A stretch of DNA of 34,640 nucleotides from Methylococcaceae bacterium. Lineage in GTDB: Bacteria; Pseudomonadota; Gammaproteobacteria; Methylococcales; Methylococcaceae. Below, one piece after another: positions 26,116 through 33,901 of this stretch. Both the position numbers and the translations under genes were made by a program. The notes beneath the pieces are model-generated. The model did no database searches, was not told the DNA's origin, and saw only the letters and a list, made by a program, of their open reading frames with translations. Positions within the stretch are counted from its first letter, which is position 1, and every line of letters begins with the position of its first letter. The stretch is taken from positions 1 through 34,640 of the forward strand of contig SCQD01000312.1 in assembly GCA_004299145.1 (NCBI GenBank), written 5' to 3'.

Positions 26116-26154
26116 AAAAAAGCGCTGTCCGCACCGACGGACAGCGCTTTTTTT
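26116..26154. terminator. Bidirectional Rho-independent terminator
   Basis: AGCGCTGTCCG (26121-26131), a 6-base loop and CGGACAGCGCT (26138-26148) form a perfect 11-bp stem flanked by an A-run on the left (26116-26121) and a T-run on the right (26148-26154). It can stop transcription of the peroxiredoxin gene and of the convergent small membrane protein gene. Confidence 0.93.
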
Positions 26155-26167
26155 ATAAGCGGCGCTA

Positions 26168-26470
26168 TTATTCGCCGGCGCCCGGATTCTGGGGCGGCTT
26201 GATTTTCAACAATACGAATTGATGCACCAACACCACGATGACTATTCCGGCCATGGTGGGGCCAAGACCGGCCAGCATCGACGGCCCGCTGCTGGTCATG
26301 TGGGGATTTTTGAGCATGGGGTTGATGAGCCAGGTCCACAGCCCCATCGGTATGTAGTAAAAAATTGCTCCGGCAAAAGCCCAGGGGAAAGGTTCGGCCC
26401 CCTTGGATTCAGCGGTACGATAGAACCAGACGGCGATCAGTATGGCGATGATGCCCCCAATAATGCGCAT
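26168..26470 (-). CDS. Small membrane protein of unknown function
   Basis: The 100-residue protein has three hydrophobic segments: at about 4-18 (IGGIIAILIAVWFY), about 32-50 (AGAIFYYIPMGLWTWLI) and about 67-88 (GLGPTMAGIVIVVLVHQFVLL). It ends in a short hydrophilic tail. The ATG at 26470 is preceded by a near-perfect GAGGAGGA site, which supports translation. It looks like a small inner-membrane protein; no family is recognised. It is transcribed alone, toward the shared terminator. Confidence 0.7.
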   Translation of the reverse strand: MRIIGGIIAILIAVWFYRTAESKGAEPFPWAFAGAIFYYIPMGLWTWLINPMLKNPHMTSSGPSMLAGLGPTMAGIVIVVLVHQFVLLKIKPPQNPGAGE

Positions 26471-26631
26471 GGCTTCCTCCTCTATTTTGTTTGTCGAATA
26501 TTATGGTTGGTCGGAAAACCGATTCTATACCTTGCAGGACGCGAAACGAACTCTGGCGCTGAAAAACCACGCCAAGCTGTCAACGTAACCCGGTTCGCTG
26601 TATATTCACCCTATAAAAAACGAGGAAAACC

Positions 26632-27477
26632 ATGGCAAAAACGGCGAGTGAGCTGGTCAGCGACATCGGCGGTTTGATTACCCTGCCGGACGTCTATCTC
26701 AAAATCGACCGTCTGGTAAACGATCCCAAATCCTCCACAACCGACATCGCCAAAGCGGTCAGCCAGGACCCTTCCTTTACGGCGAGGCTGTTGCGCGTCG
26801 CCAACAGCCCTTTATATAAAGTGTCGTCCACCATCGACAGCGTGCCCAAGGCGATATCCATCATCGGCGTCACCCAGATTCGCAGCCTGGCGCTGTCCAT
26901 GTCGGTCTCCAAGTGTTTTGCCGGCCTGCCCAATGAGCTGGTGTCCATGGAAAATTTCTGGCGGCACAGCCTGCTGTGCGCGCTGGCGGCACGCCTGCTG
27001 GCAAAAACGGCGCGCCGGTGCGACCCTGACACCTTATTCACAGCCGGCCTGCTGCACGACATCGGCGAGCTGATTATTTTCAATCGAATGCCGGAACAGG
27101 CCAAACAAGCCTTGGAGATGGTGCTGGACAGCCAGGATGAGATGGCGGTCAATGAAGCCGAACTGGCGGTCATCGGCTTCGATCACGCCGACGTGGGCGG
27201 TGCGCTGGCGGTTCGATGGCACCTTCCGCCGGTGCTGACCGAGTGCATCGCCTATCATCACAACCTGGCGGGCGCCATGCAGCACCCAAGGGAAACCGCA
27301 TTGGTGCACCTCGCCAACGTCATCGCGCTGATGGCTGAAGTGGATACCCTGGAACTGGACGACGTAGAACCCATCGACCCTGCCGCATGGGAAAAAACCG
27401 GGTTGGACCTTAGCGTGGTCGAGCCCGCTGTCCGCGCCGTCCAAACTGAAATCGTCGAAATAGAACAGTTATTTTAA
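26632..27477 (+). CDS. HDOD-domain signalling protein
   Basis: The 281-residue protein is a single HDOD domain: LITLPDVYLKIDRLVNDP, DIAKAVSQDPSFTARLLRVANSPLY, DSVPKAISIIGVTQIRSLALS, NFWRHSLLCALAARLLAK and LLHDIGELIIFNRMP. Unlike many HDOD proteins it retains an HD pair (HDIGEL). HDOD proteins act in signalling, often next to chemotaxis, c-di-GMP or stress genes, usually without proven catalysis. It precedes cheD by 12 bases on the same strand, so the two are very likely an operon and the context is chemotaxis or motility-type signalling. Confidence 0.9.
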   Translation: MAKTASELVSDIGGLITLPDVYLKIDRLVNDPKSSTTDIAKAVSQDPSFTARLLRVANSPLYKVSSTIDSVPKAISIIGVTQIRSLALSMSVSKCFAGLPNELVSMENFWRHSLLCALAARLLAKTARRCDPDTLFTAGLLHDIGELIIFNRMPEQAKQALEMVLDSQDEMAVNEAELAVIGFDHADVGGALAVRWHLPPVLTECIAYHHNLAGAMQHPRETALVHLANVIALMAEVDTLELDDVEPIDPAAWEKTGLDLSVVEPAVRAVQTEIVEIEQLF

Positions 27478-27489
27478 GTACCGCCACGC

Positions 27490-28131
27490 ATGCTAACCCC
27501 GTCCATCAAAAAACCGCCCCCTCCGCCGTTGCCGCTGCCCGGGTTTGAGCACGTCAAGCGCTCATGGAACGCTAAATACGAAGCTTATGCGGCGCGCATC
27601 TTGCCTGGCGAGTTTTACGTGACCCGGCGCGACGAAGGCATCTATACCACGCTGGGATCGTGCATCTCCGCCTGCATCCGCGATCCATTGCTCGGCATAG
27701 GCGGCATGAATCATTTCATGTTGCCGTCCATCAAGGAAATGTCGGACAGCCATGCCTGGGGCTCGGCCGCCACGCGCTACGGCAATTTCGCCATGGAACA
27801 CCTGATCAACGTCATTCTCAGCAACGGCGGCGCGCGCGAACGCCTGGAAGTCAAGATTTTCGGCGGCGGCTGCATTTTGCAGAACATGTCCGACGTCGGA
27901 CAGAGCAACATCGCGTTTGTGCGTGAATATCTGAAAACCGAAGGGCTACAGGTGGTTTCCGAAGACGTCGGCAGCCCTTATCCGCGCATCGTCGTTTATT
28001 TTCCCGCAACGGGGCGCGTGCGCGTCAAACGCCTGCGCTCCTTGCACAACAACGCCATCGTCGAACAGGAAACCAGCTACATCAACACCGTCAAGTCCAA
28101 GCCCATCGCCGGCGACGTGGAACTGTTCTGA
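27490..28131 (+). CDS. cheD: Chemoreceptor glutamine deamidase CheD
   Basis: The 213-residue enzyme deamidates glutamines on methyl-accepting chemotaxis proteins (and in some species binds CheC). The catalytic Cys is C58 in TLGSCISACI and the His is H75 in GGMNHFMLP; the rest (WGSAATRYGNFAMEHLINVILSNGG, LEVKIFGGG) follows the family. A proline-rich N-terminal stretch (KKPPPPPLPLPGFEHVK) and a 40-residue C-terminal tail are longer than in small CheD proteins but normal for proteobacteria. No chemoreceptor, CheA, CheB or CheR lies in the window, so this is an orphan copy beside an HDOD gene. Confidence 0.94.
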   Translation: MLTPSIKKPPPPPLPLPGFEHVKRSWNAKYEAYAARILPGEFYVTRRDEGIYTTLGSCISACIRDPLLGIGGMNHFMLPSIKEMSDSHAWGSAATRYGNFAMEHLINVILSNGGARERLEVKIFGGGCILQNMSDVGQSNIAFVREYLKTEGLQVVSEDVGSPYPRIVVYFPATGRVRVKRLRSLHNNAIVEQETSYINTVKSKPIAGDVELF

Positions 28132-28173
28132 CAACTATGCTGCAAATGTAGCTCGCCTATGCCGTGAATGTTT

Positions 28174-30831
28174 TTAATTCTCCCGCAACACCGTCGCCGG
28201 GCTGACCGTCACCGCCCGGCGCGTCAAGGCCAAGCCAAAGACCATCACCAACATGCCGCCGCCCAGCGGCAATCCCAGCCAATACCAGCCGTGCAGCGTG
28301 AACGGAATGTGCAACACCTGACGGTATAAAGCCCAGAGCGTGGCTTCGGCGATCAACACCGCCACACCGCCGGCCAGACCGCCCAGCAAGGCGAACTCAA
28401 AGCCGCGCGCCCGCCGCAGCAAACGCCGCTCGGCGCCCAGTACGCGCAACAGCGCATCTTCCTGCCGCCGTGCATCCAGTTGCAGCAGAATACTGGCCCA
28501 CAGCACCACCACGCCGCACGCCAGATCGATCCCCAACACCCCGTTTACCGCCAGGGTCACCTGTTGCAGCACCGTTTGCATCCGGCGCAACAACTGATCC
28601 ACGTCCAACACCGTCAGGCTGGGGAACTCGCGGCTCAATCCCGCCAGTTGCGGGCGCTGCTCGCTGGGCAGGTAAAAGCTGGTGAGATAGCTGTAAGGCA
28701 GGCCGTCCAACAGACCGGGCGCAAAAATCGCATAAAAATTCGGCGTCATGGTATCCCAGCGCAAAGCGCGCAAGCTGGTCAGCGTCACTTGCAACGGCCG
28801 GCCGGCGATGGAGAAGGTCAACCGGTCGCCGAGGTGCAGGTGCAGGCTTTCCGCCAGTTTTTGCTCGAACGATACGCCCGGCGCGCCGCCGCCGTCCCAC
28901 CAGGCGCCTTCCACGATGCGGTTGGCCTCGGGCAAGGCGTCGGTCCAGGTCAGGTTTAATTCGCGGTTCAGCGCCCGCTCGCCTTGGGAGTCGGGTTCGG
29001 CAAACTGCGCCGCCGGCTGGCCGTTGATCAACGTCAAGCGGCCGCGCACCACCGGATACAACCAGCTGCCGGCGGCGCCTGTACTCGCCAGGCGCTGCTC
29101 AAAACGCTGCCGCTCGGCTTCGAACAGGTTGATAACGAAGTAGTTGGGGGCTTTGGCGTCCAGGCGGCTACGCCAGTCTTCGAGCAAGTCGTTGCGCACG
29201 ATCAAGCTGATGGCGATGGCCGCCAGAGTAACGGCAAATGCCGTGATTTGCGTAAGGCTTTGGCCGGGATGGCGCTGGAGACTGCGTAGCGCAAAGCGCC
29301 AGGCCAGGTCAGTTGGCTGGAAAAGTCGGCTGAGCACTCCCCTCGCCCCCAATGCCGTTGAATGACGCTTCGTGCGTGGGGAAACATGTAGAAGGGTACG
29401 CTGTGCATACCCTACGAAGTTGGCACCCGAAGGTGTTTTTATTGCAACGGTATTGCTTTCCCGGGGAGAAAAGGAGAAAAAGGCTGCTGCGACTTTCATG
29501 GCGGCCCAGGCCAACCCCGTCACCAACAGCGCCAACAAGCCCATGCCCGCCAGCAGCAAGGCGGCAGTTGCGCCATCCGCCGCATAACGCCACAACAGCA
29601 AAGCCGCTATCGACATGGCGCCCAGCCCCGTCAACCAAACCGACGGCGACGGCGGTTCCAGATCGCGCCGCAGCACCCGCAATGGCGTGAGCTTTTCCAG
29701 GCGCTGCAACGCCGGCCAGGCAAAGCACGCCAGCACCAGCAGACCGCTGCCGGCACTGAGCAGCATCGGGCTCCACGCCGTAGCGGACGGCGCCATGGGC
29801 AGTAACGGCCGCAGCAGATGCAGCAACCCTTCCTGCGCCAGCCAACCCAAAGCCGCTCCCAGCACGACCGCCAGGCAGCCCACCGCCAGCCATTGGCTGG
29901 TGATGATCCAGCGCACGTAGCGCCGCGTAGCCCCCAGACAGCGCAGCATGGCGACGGTATCGTAATGGCGCCGGGCATAACGCCGACTGGCGCAAGCCAC
30001 CGCCACTCCGCTCAGCAAAGCCGCCACCAGCGCAGCCAATCCCAGATAGCGCTCGGCTTTGGCCAGGGTATTGCCCAGTTCGGGGCGCTCTTCGTCCACG
30101 TCCAGCAAACGCTGGTCAACGGATAGCCGGGGTTTGAGCCAGTCTTTGAATGCAGCAAGATTATCGTGGGGGCCGGCAAACAGGGCGTGGTAGTGCACGC
30201 GGCTGCCGGGCTGGATCAAACCGGCAGCCGGCAGATCGGCGGCATTCATCAACAAGCGCGGCGACAGGCTGTAAAAATCCGCTCGTTTGTCCGGTTCGTG
30301 GGTCAGCACGCGGGTGATTTTCAAGCGGATCAGGCCCAGTTCCACGGCACCGTTCAGGGCCACGCCCAGTTCGCTCAGCAAGCGCGCATCCACCCAGGCT
30401 GCGCCGGGCGGCGGAATGCCGTCAGCCGGCTGATCCTCTCCAGATATATCCCGCGTGGTGCGCAAAATGCCGCGCAAGGGATAGCCCGGCTCCACCGCCT
30501 TGACGCTGACCAGCAAAAATTGTTCGCCGACCGCCGCCATGCTGGGAAACTCCAGCACCTGGGTTTGCTGCAACCCCAAAGCCTGCGCCTGCTCGCGCCA
30601 CCGGGGCGGCGGCTGGTGGCTTTCCACCGATAAATCCGCTCCCAGCAACTCCGCCGCCCGTTCCTGCAGGGTGCGCTGCAGGCGCTCGGCCAACAGGCCC
30701 ACCGCCGTGCCGGCGGCCACCGCCAGCATCAGGGCGAATACCAGCACGGTGAGTTCGCCGGCCCGCCAGTCGCGGCGTAACAGTTTGAAACCCAGGGAGA
30801 AGGATATTAAGTGATTTTTATAGGCTGGCAT
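28174..30831 (-). CDS. ybbP: ABC transporter permease YbbP (FtsX/MacB-like)
   Basis: The 885-residue inner-membrane protein has the YbbP layout. An N-terminal transmembrane segment (TVLVFALMLAVAAGTAVGLL) and a large periplasmic domain come first. An FtsX-type block follows (AALVAALLSGVAVACASRRYARRHYDTVAMLRCLGATRRYVRWI, about 255-330) with further segments. A second periplasmic domain comes next, and a C-terminal FtsX block ends in GGGMLVMVFGLALTRRAVTVSPATVLREN. With YbbA it forms an ABC complex linked to lipid or lipoprotein trafficking. Residues about 454-499 are a repeat-derived insertion that keeps the frame. The ATG at 30831 was chosen as the first Met before the hydrophobic segment; the longer frame overlaps the DUF4926 gene. 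Its partner ATPase is two small genes upstream rather than adjacent. Confidence 0.92.
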   Translation of the reverse strand: MPAYKNHLISFSLGFKLLRRDWRAGELTVLVFALMLAVAAGTAVGLLAERLQRTLQERAAELLGADLSVESHQPPPRWREQAQALGLQQTQVLEFPSMAAVGEQFLLVSVKAVEPGYPLRGILRTTRDISGEDQPADGIPPPGAAWVDARLLSELGVALNGAVELGLIRLKITRVLTHEPDKRADFYSLSPRLLMNAADLPAAGLIQPGSRVHYHALFAGPHDNLAAFKDWLKPRLSVDQRLLDVDEERPELGNTLAKAERYLGLAALVAALLSGVAVACASRRYARRHYDTVAMLRCLGATRRYVRWIITSQWLAVGCLAVVLGAALGWLAQEGLLHLLRPLLPMAPSATAWSPMLLSAGSGLLVLACFAWPALQRLEKLTPLRVLRRDLEPPSPSVWLTGLGAMSIAALLLWRYAADGATAALLLAGMGLLALLVTGLAWAAMKVAAAFFSFSPRESNTVAIKTPSGANFVGYAQRTLLHVSPRTKRHSTALGARGVLSRLFQPTDLAWRFALRSLQRHPGQSLTQITAFAVTLAAIAISLIVRNDLLEDWRSRLDAKAPNYFVINLFEAERQRFEQRLASTGAAGSWLYPVVRGRLTLINGQPAAQFAEPDSQGERALNRELNLTWTDALPEANRIVEGAWWDGGGAPGVSFEQKLAESLHLHLGDRLTFSIAGRPLQVTLTSLRALRWDTMTPNFYAIFAPGLLDGLPYSYLTSFYLPSEQRPQLAGLSREFPSLTVLDVDQLLRRMQTVLQQVTLAVNGVLGIDLACGVVVLWASILLQLDARRQEDALLRVLGAERRLLRRARGFEFALLGGLAGGVAVLIAEATLWALYRQVLHIPFTLHGWYWLGLPLGGGMLVMVFGLALTRRAVTVSPATVLREN
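29335..29470 (-). repeat. In-frame repeat element inside ybbP
   Basis: About 136 bases encode residues 454-499 (FSPRESNTVAIKTPSGANF and following), which have no counterpart in other YbbP proteins. The left end has TCTCCCCGGGAAAGC on the minus strand, the same module as in the hybrid-kinase element, and the right end has GGGGAG, so the arms pair. Inside are two hairpins: GGGTA(C/T)GC...ACCC at 29394-29412 and CACC-CGAA-GGTG at 29425-29436. Confidence 0.65.
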
Positions 30832-30838
30832 TGCGCGG

Positions 30839-31045
30839 TTATGCCGCTTTGCCCAGTGAATGATGTAAAGGCAGCAAATCTTTGGCGGCAACTGCTGCAA
30901 ATGCATAGGTGTGTCCGTTCAAATCGGCAAATTCGACCTCGAATATTCCCGGTTGCCATTCTTCCACGATGACTCCGACCAACCCTGTCGGAAGACCTTG
31001 CTCTGGTAGATCACAACGCAAGGCAACGGTATCCAGAATTTTCAT
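30839..31045 (-). CDS. DUF4926 small protein
   Basis: The 68-residue protein matches DUF4926: ILDTVALRCDLPEQGLPTGLVGVIVEEWQPGIFEVEFADLNGHTYAFAAV, a small beta-rich SH3-like unit. Such proteins are often encoded directly after a DUF6883 protein, as here (10 bases separate them), and the pair behaves like a small mobile two-gene cassette. A toxin-antitoxin or immunity role has been suggested by context in many genomes but not shown here. It lies inside the ybbA-ybbP operon, 7 bases before ybbP. The ATG at 31045 has GAGAGGT upstream. Confidence 0.82.
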   Translation of the reverse strand: MKILDTVALRCDLPEQGLPTGLVGVIVEEWQPGIFEVEFADLNGHTYAFAAVAAKDLLPLHHSLGKAA

Positions 31046-31055
31046 CAGCTACCTC

Positions 31056-31403
31056 TCATAAAACAAAACAAGTGACCAAACGGGGCACGTCTTCTCCAAT
31101 TCGAATGATCCACGCGGTTCGCACCATGACCATGGTATTTTCACGCTTCAATTCAATATCGACCGTATAACGGCAGCCAAATGGCGTATTTTCCGAGTAG
31201 ATCACCATAGCCTTCTGAATGGCAACAAGAATTGCCGTGCGCAACCATTCGGCATCTTTTCGCACAATTCCCAATGCCGTCGCAAATACCCTGGCTTTAT
31301 GTCGGCCTTCTGGATGCAGCGGGTTCAGGCAATAATCCCGCAACTTGGCTATGTCGATAATGGCGCTGGACGCATTCGGCAAACTGTACGCTGGAGATGG
31401 CAT
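31056..31403 (-). CDS. DUF6883 small protein
   Basis: The 115-residue protein fits DUF6883: LPNASSAIIDIAKLRDYCLNPLHPEGRHKARVFATALGI, AILVAIQKAMVIYSENTPFGCRYTVDIEL and WIIRIGEDVPRLVTCFVL. Conserved residues include the NPLHPEGRHKA segment and the closing W-x2-x-GEDxPRLVT, suggesting a functional site, but no biochemical activity is known to me. It follows the ybbA stop directly. The ATG at 31403 is taken as start; a GTG one codon earlier overlaps the ybbA stop by one base. It is paired with DUF4926 in what looks like an accessory insertion. Confidence 0.82.
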   Translation of the reverse strand: MPSPAYSLPNASSAIIDIAKLRDYCLNPLHPEGRHKARVFATALGIVRKDAEWLRTAILVAIQKAMVIYSENTPFGCRYTVDIELKRENTMVMVRTAWIIRIGEDVPRLVTCFVL

Positions 31404-31405
31404 CA

Positions 31406-32083
31406 CTAATCCGCCACCAAACGCCCCGCGTCCAACCGCAGCACGCGCTGACAGCGCTCGGCCAATGGCGCTTCATGGGTAACCAGCACCAGCGTGGTCT
31501 GCTGTTGCCGGTTCAGCTCGAACAGCAAATCCATCACCCCCAGGCCGGTGGTAACGTCCAGATTACCGGTCGGCTCATCGGCAAACAGCAACGGCGGCCG
31601 GGTAATGAAAGCCCGCGCCAAGGCCACGCGCTGCTGCTCGCCGCCGGATAACTGGCGCGGATAATGGTGCAGCCGTTGCGCCAGGCCGACCTGCTCCAAT
31701 AACGCCGCCGCCCGCTGCGCCGCGTTCCTGGCACCGGCCAACTCCAAAGGCAGCATGACGTTTTCCCAGGCGGTAAGGCTCGCCAGCAATTGAAACGACT
31801 GAAACACAAAACCCAGCAAACGGGCGCGCAGCCTGGCCCTGCCGTCTTCGTCCAAATCGCTCAACAGCGTGCCGTCCAGCGAAACCGTGCCGGAACTCGC
31901 CTCATCCAAACCTGCCATCAAGCCCAGCAAGGTCGACTTGCCCGAGCCGGAAGCGCCCATGATCGCCACGCTCTCGCCCCGCGCAATCGAAAAACTGACG
32001 TCATACAGGATGTTGAGCACGCCGTATGTGACGGACACCCACTTGTTAAGGTTTTCCACCGTTATAATGGCGGACGACTTCAT
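31406..32083 (-). CDS. ybbA: ABC transporter ATP-binding protein YbbA (LolD/MacB-like)
   Basis: The 225-residue ATPase has Walker A GASGSGKST, the Q-loop FQSFQLLASLTAWENVMLPLEL, the signature LSGGEQQR, Walker B LLFADEPTGNLD and the H-loop VTHEAP. The Q-loop and NVMLPLEL segments are those of the LolD/MacB/YbbA group, which power FtsX-type permeases without direct solute transport. Its permease is YbbP, separated here by DUF6883 and DUF4926. The ATG at 32083 has AAGGTCGAGGTA upstream; the longer frame runs into tesA. It is divergent from tesA, 25 bases away, as in E. coli. Confidence 0.96.
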   Translation of the reverse strand: MKSSAIITVENLNKWVSVTYGVLNILYDVSFSIARGESVAIMGASGSGKSTLLGLMAGLDEASSGTVSLDGTLLSDLDEDGRARLRARLLGFVFQSFQLLASLTAWENVMLPLELAGARNAAQRAAALLEQVGLAQRLHHYPRQLSGGEQQRVALARAFITRPPLLFADEPTGNLDVTTGLGVMDLLFELNRQQQTTLVLVTHEAPLAERCQRVLRLDAGRLVAD

Positions 32084-32108
32084 TACCTCGACCTTGCGAC
32101 GATCTGCC

Positions 32109-32723
32109 ATGGGGAAACTCATTTTGCTAATGCTAGTAGGACTGGCCTGCTTACCGGTCAGGGCCGATACCGTGCTGCTCATGGGCGACAGCATCAGCGC
32201 CGGCTACGGCCTGCCGGCGGGGCGCGGCTGGGAAAACCTGTTGCGGGAAAAGCTGGGCCAAATGAACGCGAATTATACGCTGGCCAACGCCAGCATCAGC
32301 GGCGAGACCAGCGCCGGCGGTTCGGCGCGCCTGGATCAGGAATTGGCCCTGCACCATCCCGCCGTGGTCATTTTGGAGCTGGGCGCCAACGACGGCCTGC
32401 GCGGTATGCCGCCGGCACAACTGGAAGCCAATCTGGCGAGCATGATTCAACGTTGCCGCGCGGCCGGCGCCCGGGTCTTGCTGCTGGGCATGCGCCTGCC
32501 GCCCAACTACGGCGCCCGCTATTACGAATCCTACGCGGCGGTGTATCCGCGCCTGGCGGAAAAAACAGGGTCGTCCTTTGTGCCTTTTCTGATGGAGGAG
32601 TTTGCTGCCGACCCGGCCTGGTTCCAGGCCGACGGCGTTCATCCCAACGAAACCGCCCAACCACTGATGTTCGAGAAAGTCTGGGCCAAGCTGGCGGCCT
32701 TGTTGCCCGGAGGCAAGCCATGA
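32109..32723 (+). CDS. tesA: Multifunctional acyl-CoA thioesterase/lysophospholipase/arylesterase TesA
   Basis: The 204-residue periplasmic SGNH hydrolase has a signal peptide (MGKLILLMLVGLACLPVRA). Its blocks are GDSISAGYG (catalytic Ser), the Gly block (ISGETSAGG), GANDGLRG (Asn) and DGVHPNE (Asp and His). It hydrolyses acyl thioesters, lysophospholipids and esters. The gene is divergent from ybbA, the conserved neighbourhood, and ends with an ATGA overlap into the diguanylate cyclase gene. A perfect TATAAT lies at 32063-32068, about 40 bases before the start and inside ybbA, but a -35 at proper spacing is not visible. Confidence 0.95.
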   Translation: MGKLILLMLVGLACLPVRADTVLLMGDSISAGYGLPAGRGWENLLREKLGQMNANYTLANASISGETSAGGSARLDQELALHHPAVVILELGANDGLRGMPPAQLEANLASMIQRCRAAGARVLLLGMRLPPNYGARYYESYAAVYPRLAEKTGSSFVPFLMEEFAADPAWFQADGVHPNETAQPLMFEKVWAKLAALLPGGKP

Positions 32724-33778
32724 CCGCTAAAAACGCCAAGGAGCCTTTTTTCCGCCTCAACCAAGAACCCGATGCTTTAAGCGGATTTTCGCGCACCGTC
32801 GCGGAAATCGAATGGCTGTTGCTGGTACTGCTGCTGTTTTATCTGGTGGTGGGAGGGGCGAGTGAAGAGGTCAAACCACAGATTCTGGCGGGTTTGTGCG
32901 CCTTTGCCGTTTTTGTGATGGCGTTTCACTACCTGAATTTTTTCGCCAAAGCCAGCGTCTGGAAACTGGCGCTGGAAACCTGGGTCATGATACTGCTGGT
33001 CACCTGGAGCGTCTGGCTGACCGGACGTCAGGACAGCATACTGCTCAATCTGTACTTCCTCCCCATCATCACCAGCGCCCTGGCGCTGGGCAAATTGACC
33101 ACCCTGCTGGAAGTGATCCTGATCGGCACCTGCTACATATACCTGGGGCAAAGCAATACCGAGCTATTCTCGCTGCACCAGGGCGGCAACTTGCTGGCAT
33201 GGCTGTTTCCCATGCTGCTGGTGGGTTATATCACCACCATGCTGGCCAACGACATCTACCACGCTTTCAGCCGCCTCAAAACCACGGCGCAAACCGACGA
33301 ACTGACCAAGCTGTACAACCGCCAGGCTTTTTTGGAGTTGCTGGAAAAGCAATTGCAGCAAGCCCTGCGCGGCGGCCATACCTTCAGCCTGCTGCTGGCC
33401 GATTGCGACAACCTGAAAGTGGTCAACGACAAGTATGGCCACGAAGCCGGCAACCTGCTGCTGCAAACCATCGCCGACAGCTTTCGCCATTGTTTGCGCG
33501 GCAGCGACTACGCCGCGCGCTATGGCGGCGACGAATTTACCGTACTGCTGCCGGACACACCGCTGGAAGCCGCCAAAGTGGTCGCCGAACGCATCAAAAC
33601 CACCCTGGAATCCAGCAACTTTCGCTATCGCGGCGACATGCTGACCACCAGCGTCAGCATCGGCATTGCCTGTTATCCTGAGCAGGGCGGCAGCGTTGCG
33701 GAACTGCTGCACCAGGCCGACACCGCCATGTATGTCAACAAGCGCAACGGTAAAGCGCAGGCATCGGCGGTTGCATGA
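32720..33778 (+). CDS. Membrane diguanylate cyclase (GGDEF)
   Basis: The 352-residue protein has an N-terminal membrane domain of about five or six segments (residues 30-175) without a recognised sensor name, then a GGDEF domain (187-350). GGDEF is at 269-273 (ARYGGDEFTVLL), with the substrate-binding region ADCDNLKVVNDKYGHEAGN. An inhibitory I-site RxxD (R260-G-S-D263) lies five residues before GGDEF, so product feedback is expected. It makes cyclic di-GMP, the opposite of the HD-GYP protein at 12548. It is translationally coupled to tesA by ATGA overlap. The EAL domain is absent. Codons before the ATG at 32720 belong to tesA in another frame. Confidence 0.95.
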   Translation: MTAKNAKEPFFRLNQEPDALSGFSRTVAEIEWLLLVLLLFYLVVGGASEEVKPQILAGLCAFAVFVMAFHYLNFFAKASVWKLALETWVMILLVTWSVWLTGRQDSILLNLYFLPIITSALALGKLTTLLEVILIGTCYIYLGQSNTELFSLHQGGNLLAWLFPMLLVGYITTMLANDIYHAFSRLKTTAQTDELTKLYNRQAFLELLEKQLQQALRGGHTFSLLLADCDNLKVVNDKYGHEAGNLLLQTIADSFRHCLRGSDYAARYGGDEFTVLLPDTPLEAAKVVAERIKTTLESSNFRYRGDMLTTSVSIGIACYPEQGGSVAELLHQADTAMYVNKRNGKAQASAVA

Positions 33779-33783
33779 ACACA

Positions 33784-33806
33784 ACGCTGATGGGGAGTAT
33801 CAGCGT
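33784..33806 (+). terminator. Weak hairpin after the diguanylate cyclase gene
   Basis: ACGCTGAT (33784-33791) and ATCAGCGT (33799-33806) form an 8-bp stem with a 7-base loop just after the stop at 33778. A T-run follows only 14 bases further on, so termination is likely weak. Confidence 0.4.
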
Positions 33807-33867
33807 CGTTGAAATAAGGTTTTTCCGTTTCCCAGCAAAAAGAAAACCCTCAATCAATGTCCGTCGA

Positions 33868-33901
33868 AAGCCGCCGCGTCCTCGCGGAATCGCTAAGGCT
33901 T
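33868..33901 (+). repeat. Palindromic element copy at the 3' end of the DUF2887 gene
   Basis: This 34-base core (AAGCC, CCGCG-TCCT-CGCGG, GGCTT) is an exact inverted copy of the one at 34206-34239. It is a variant of the 31-base core at 12358 and 21881, with a TCCT loop in place of GAA. The reading frame of the DUF2887 gene ends inside it (stop at 33895-33893), so it supplies the last codons. Confidence 0.85.

Noticed and set aside
31790-32719. 310-codon plus-strand extension of the diguanylate cyclase frame
   Set aside because: It overlaps tesA in another frame and ybbA on the other strand; the ATG at 32720 overlapping the tesA stop and directly starting the membrane domain is the credible start.
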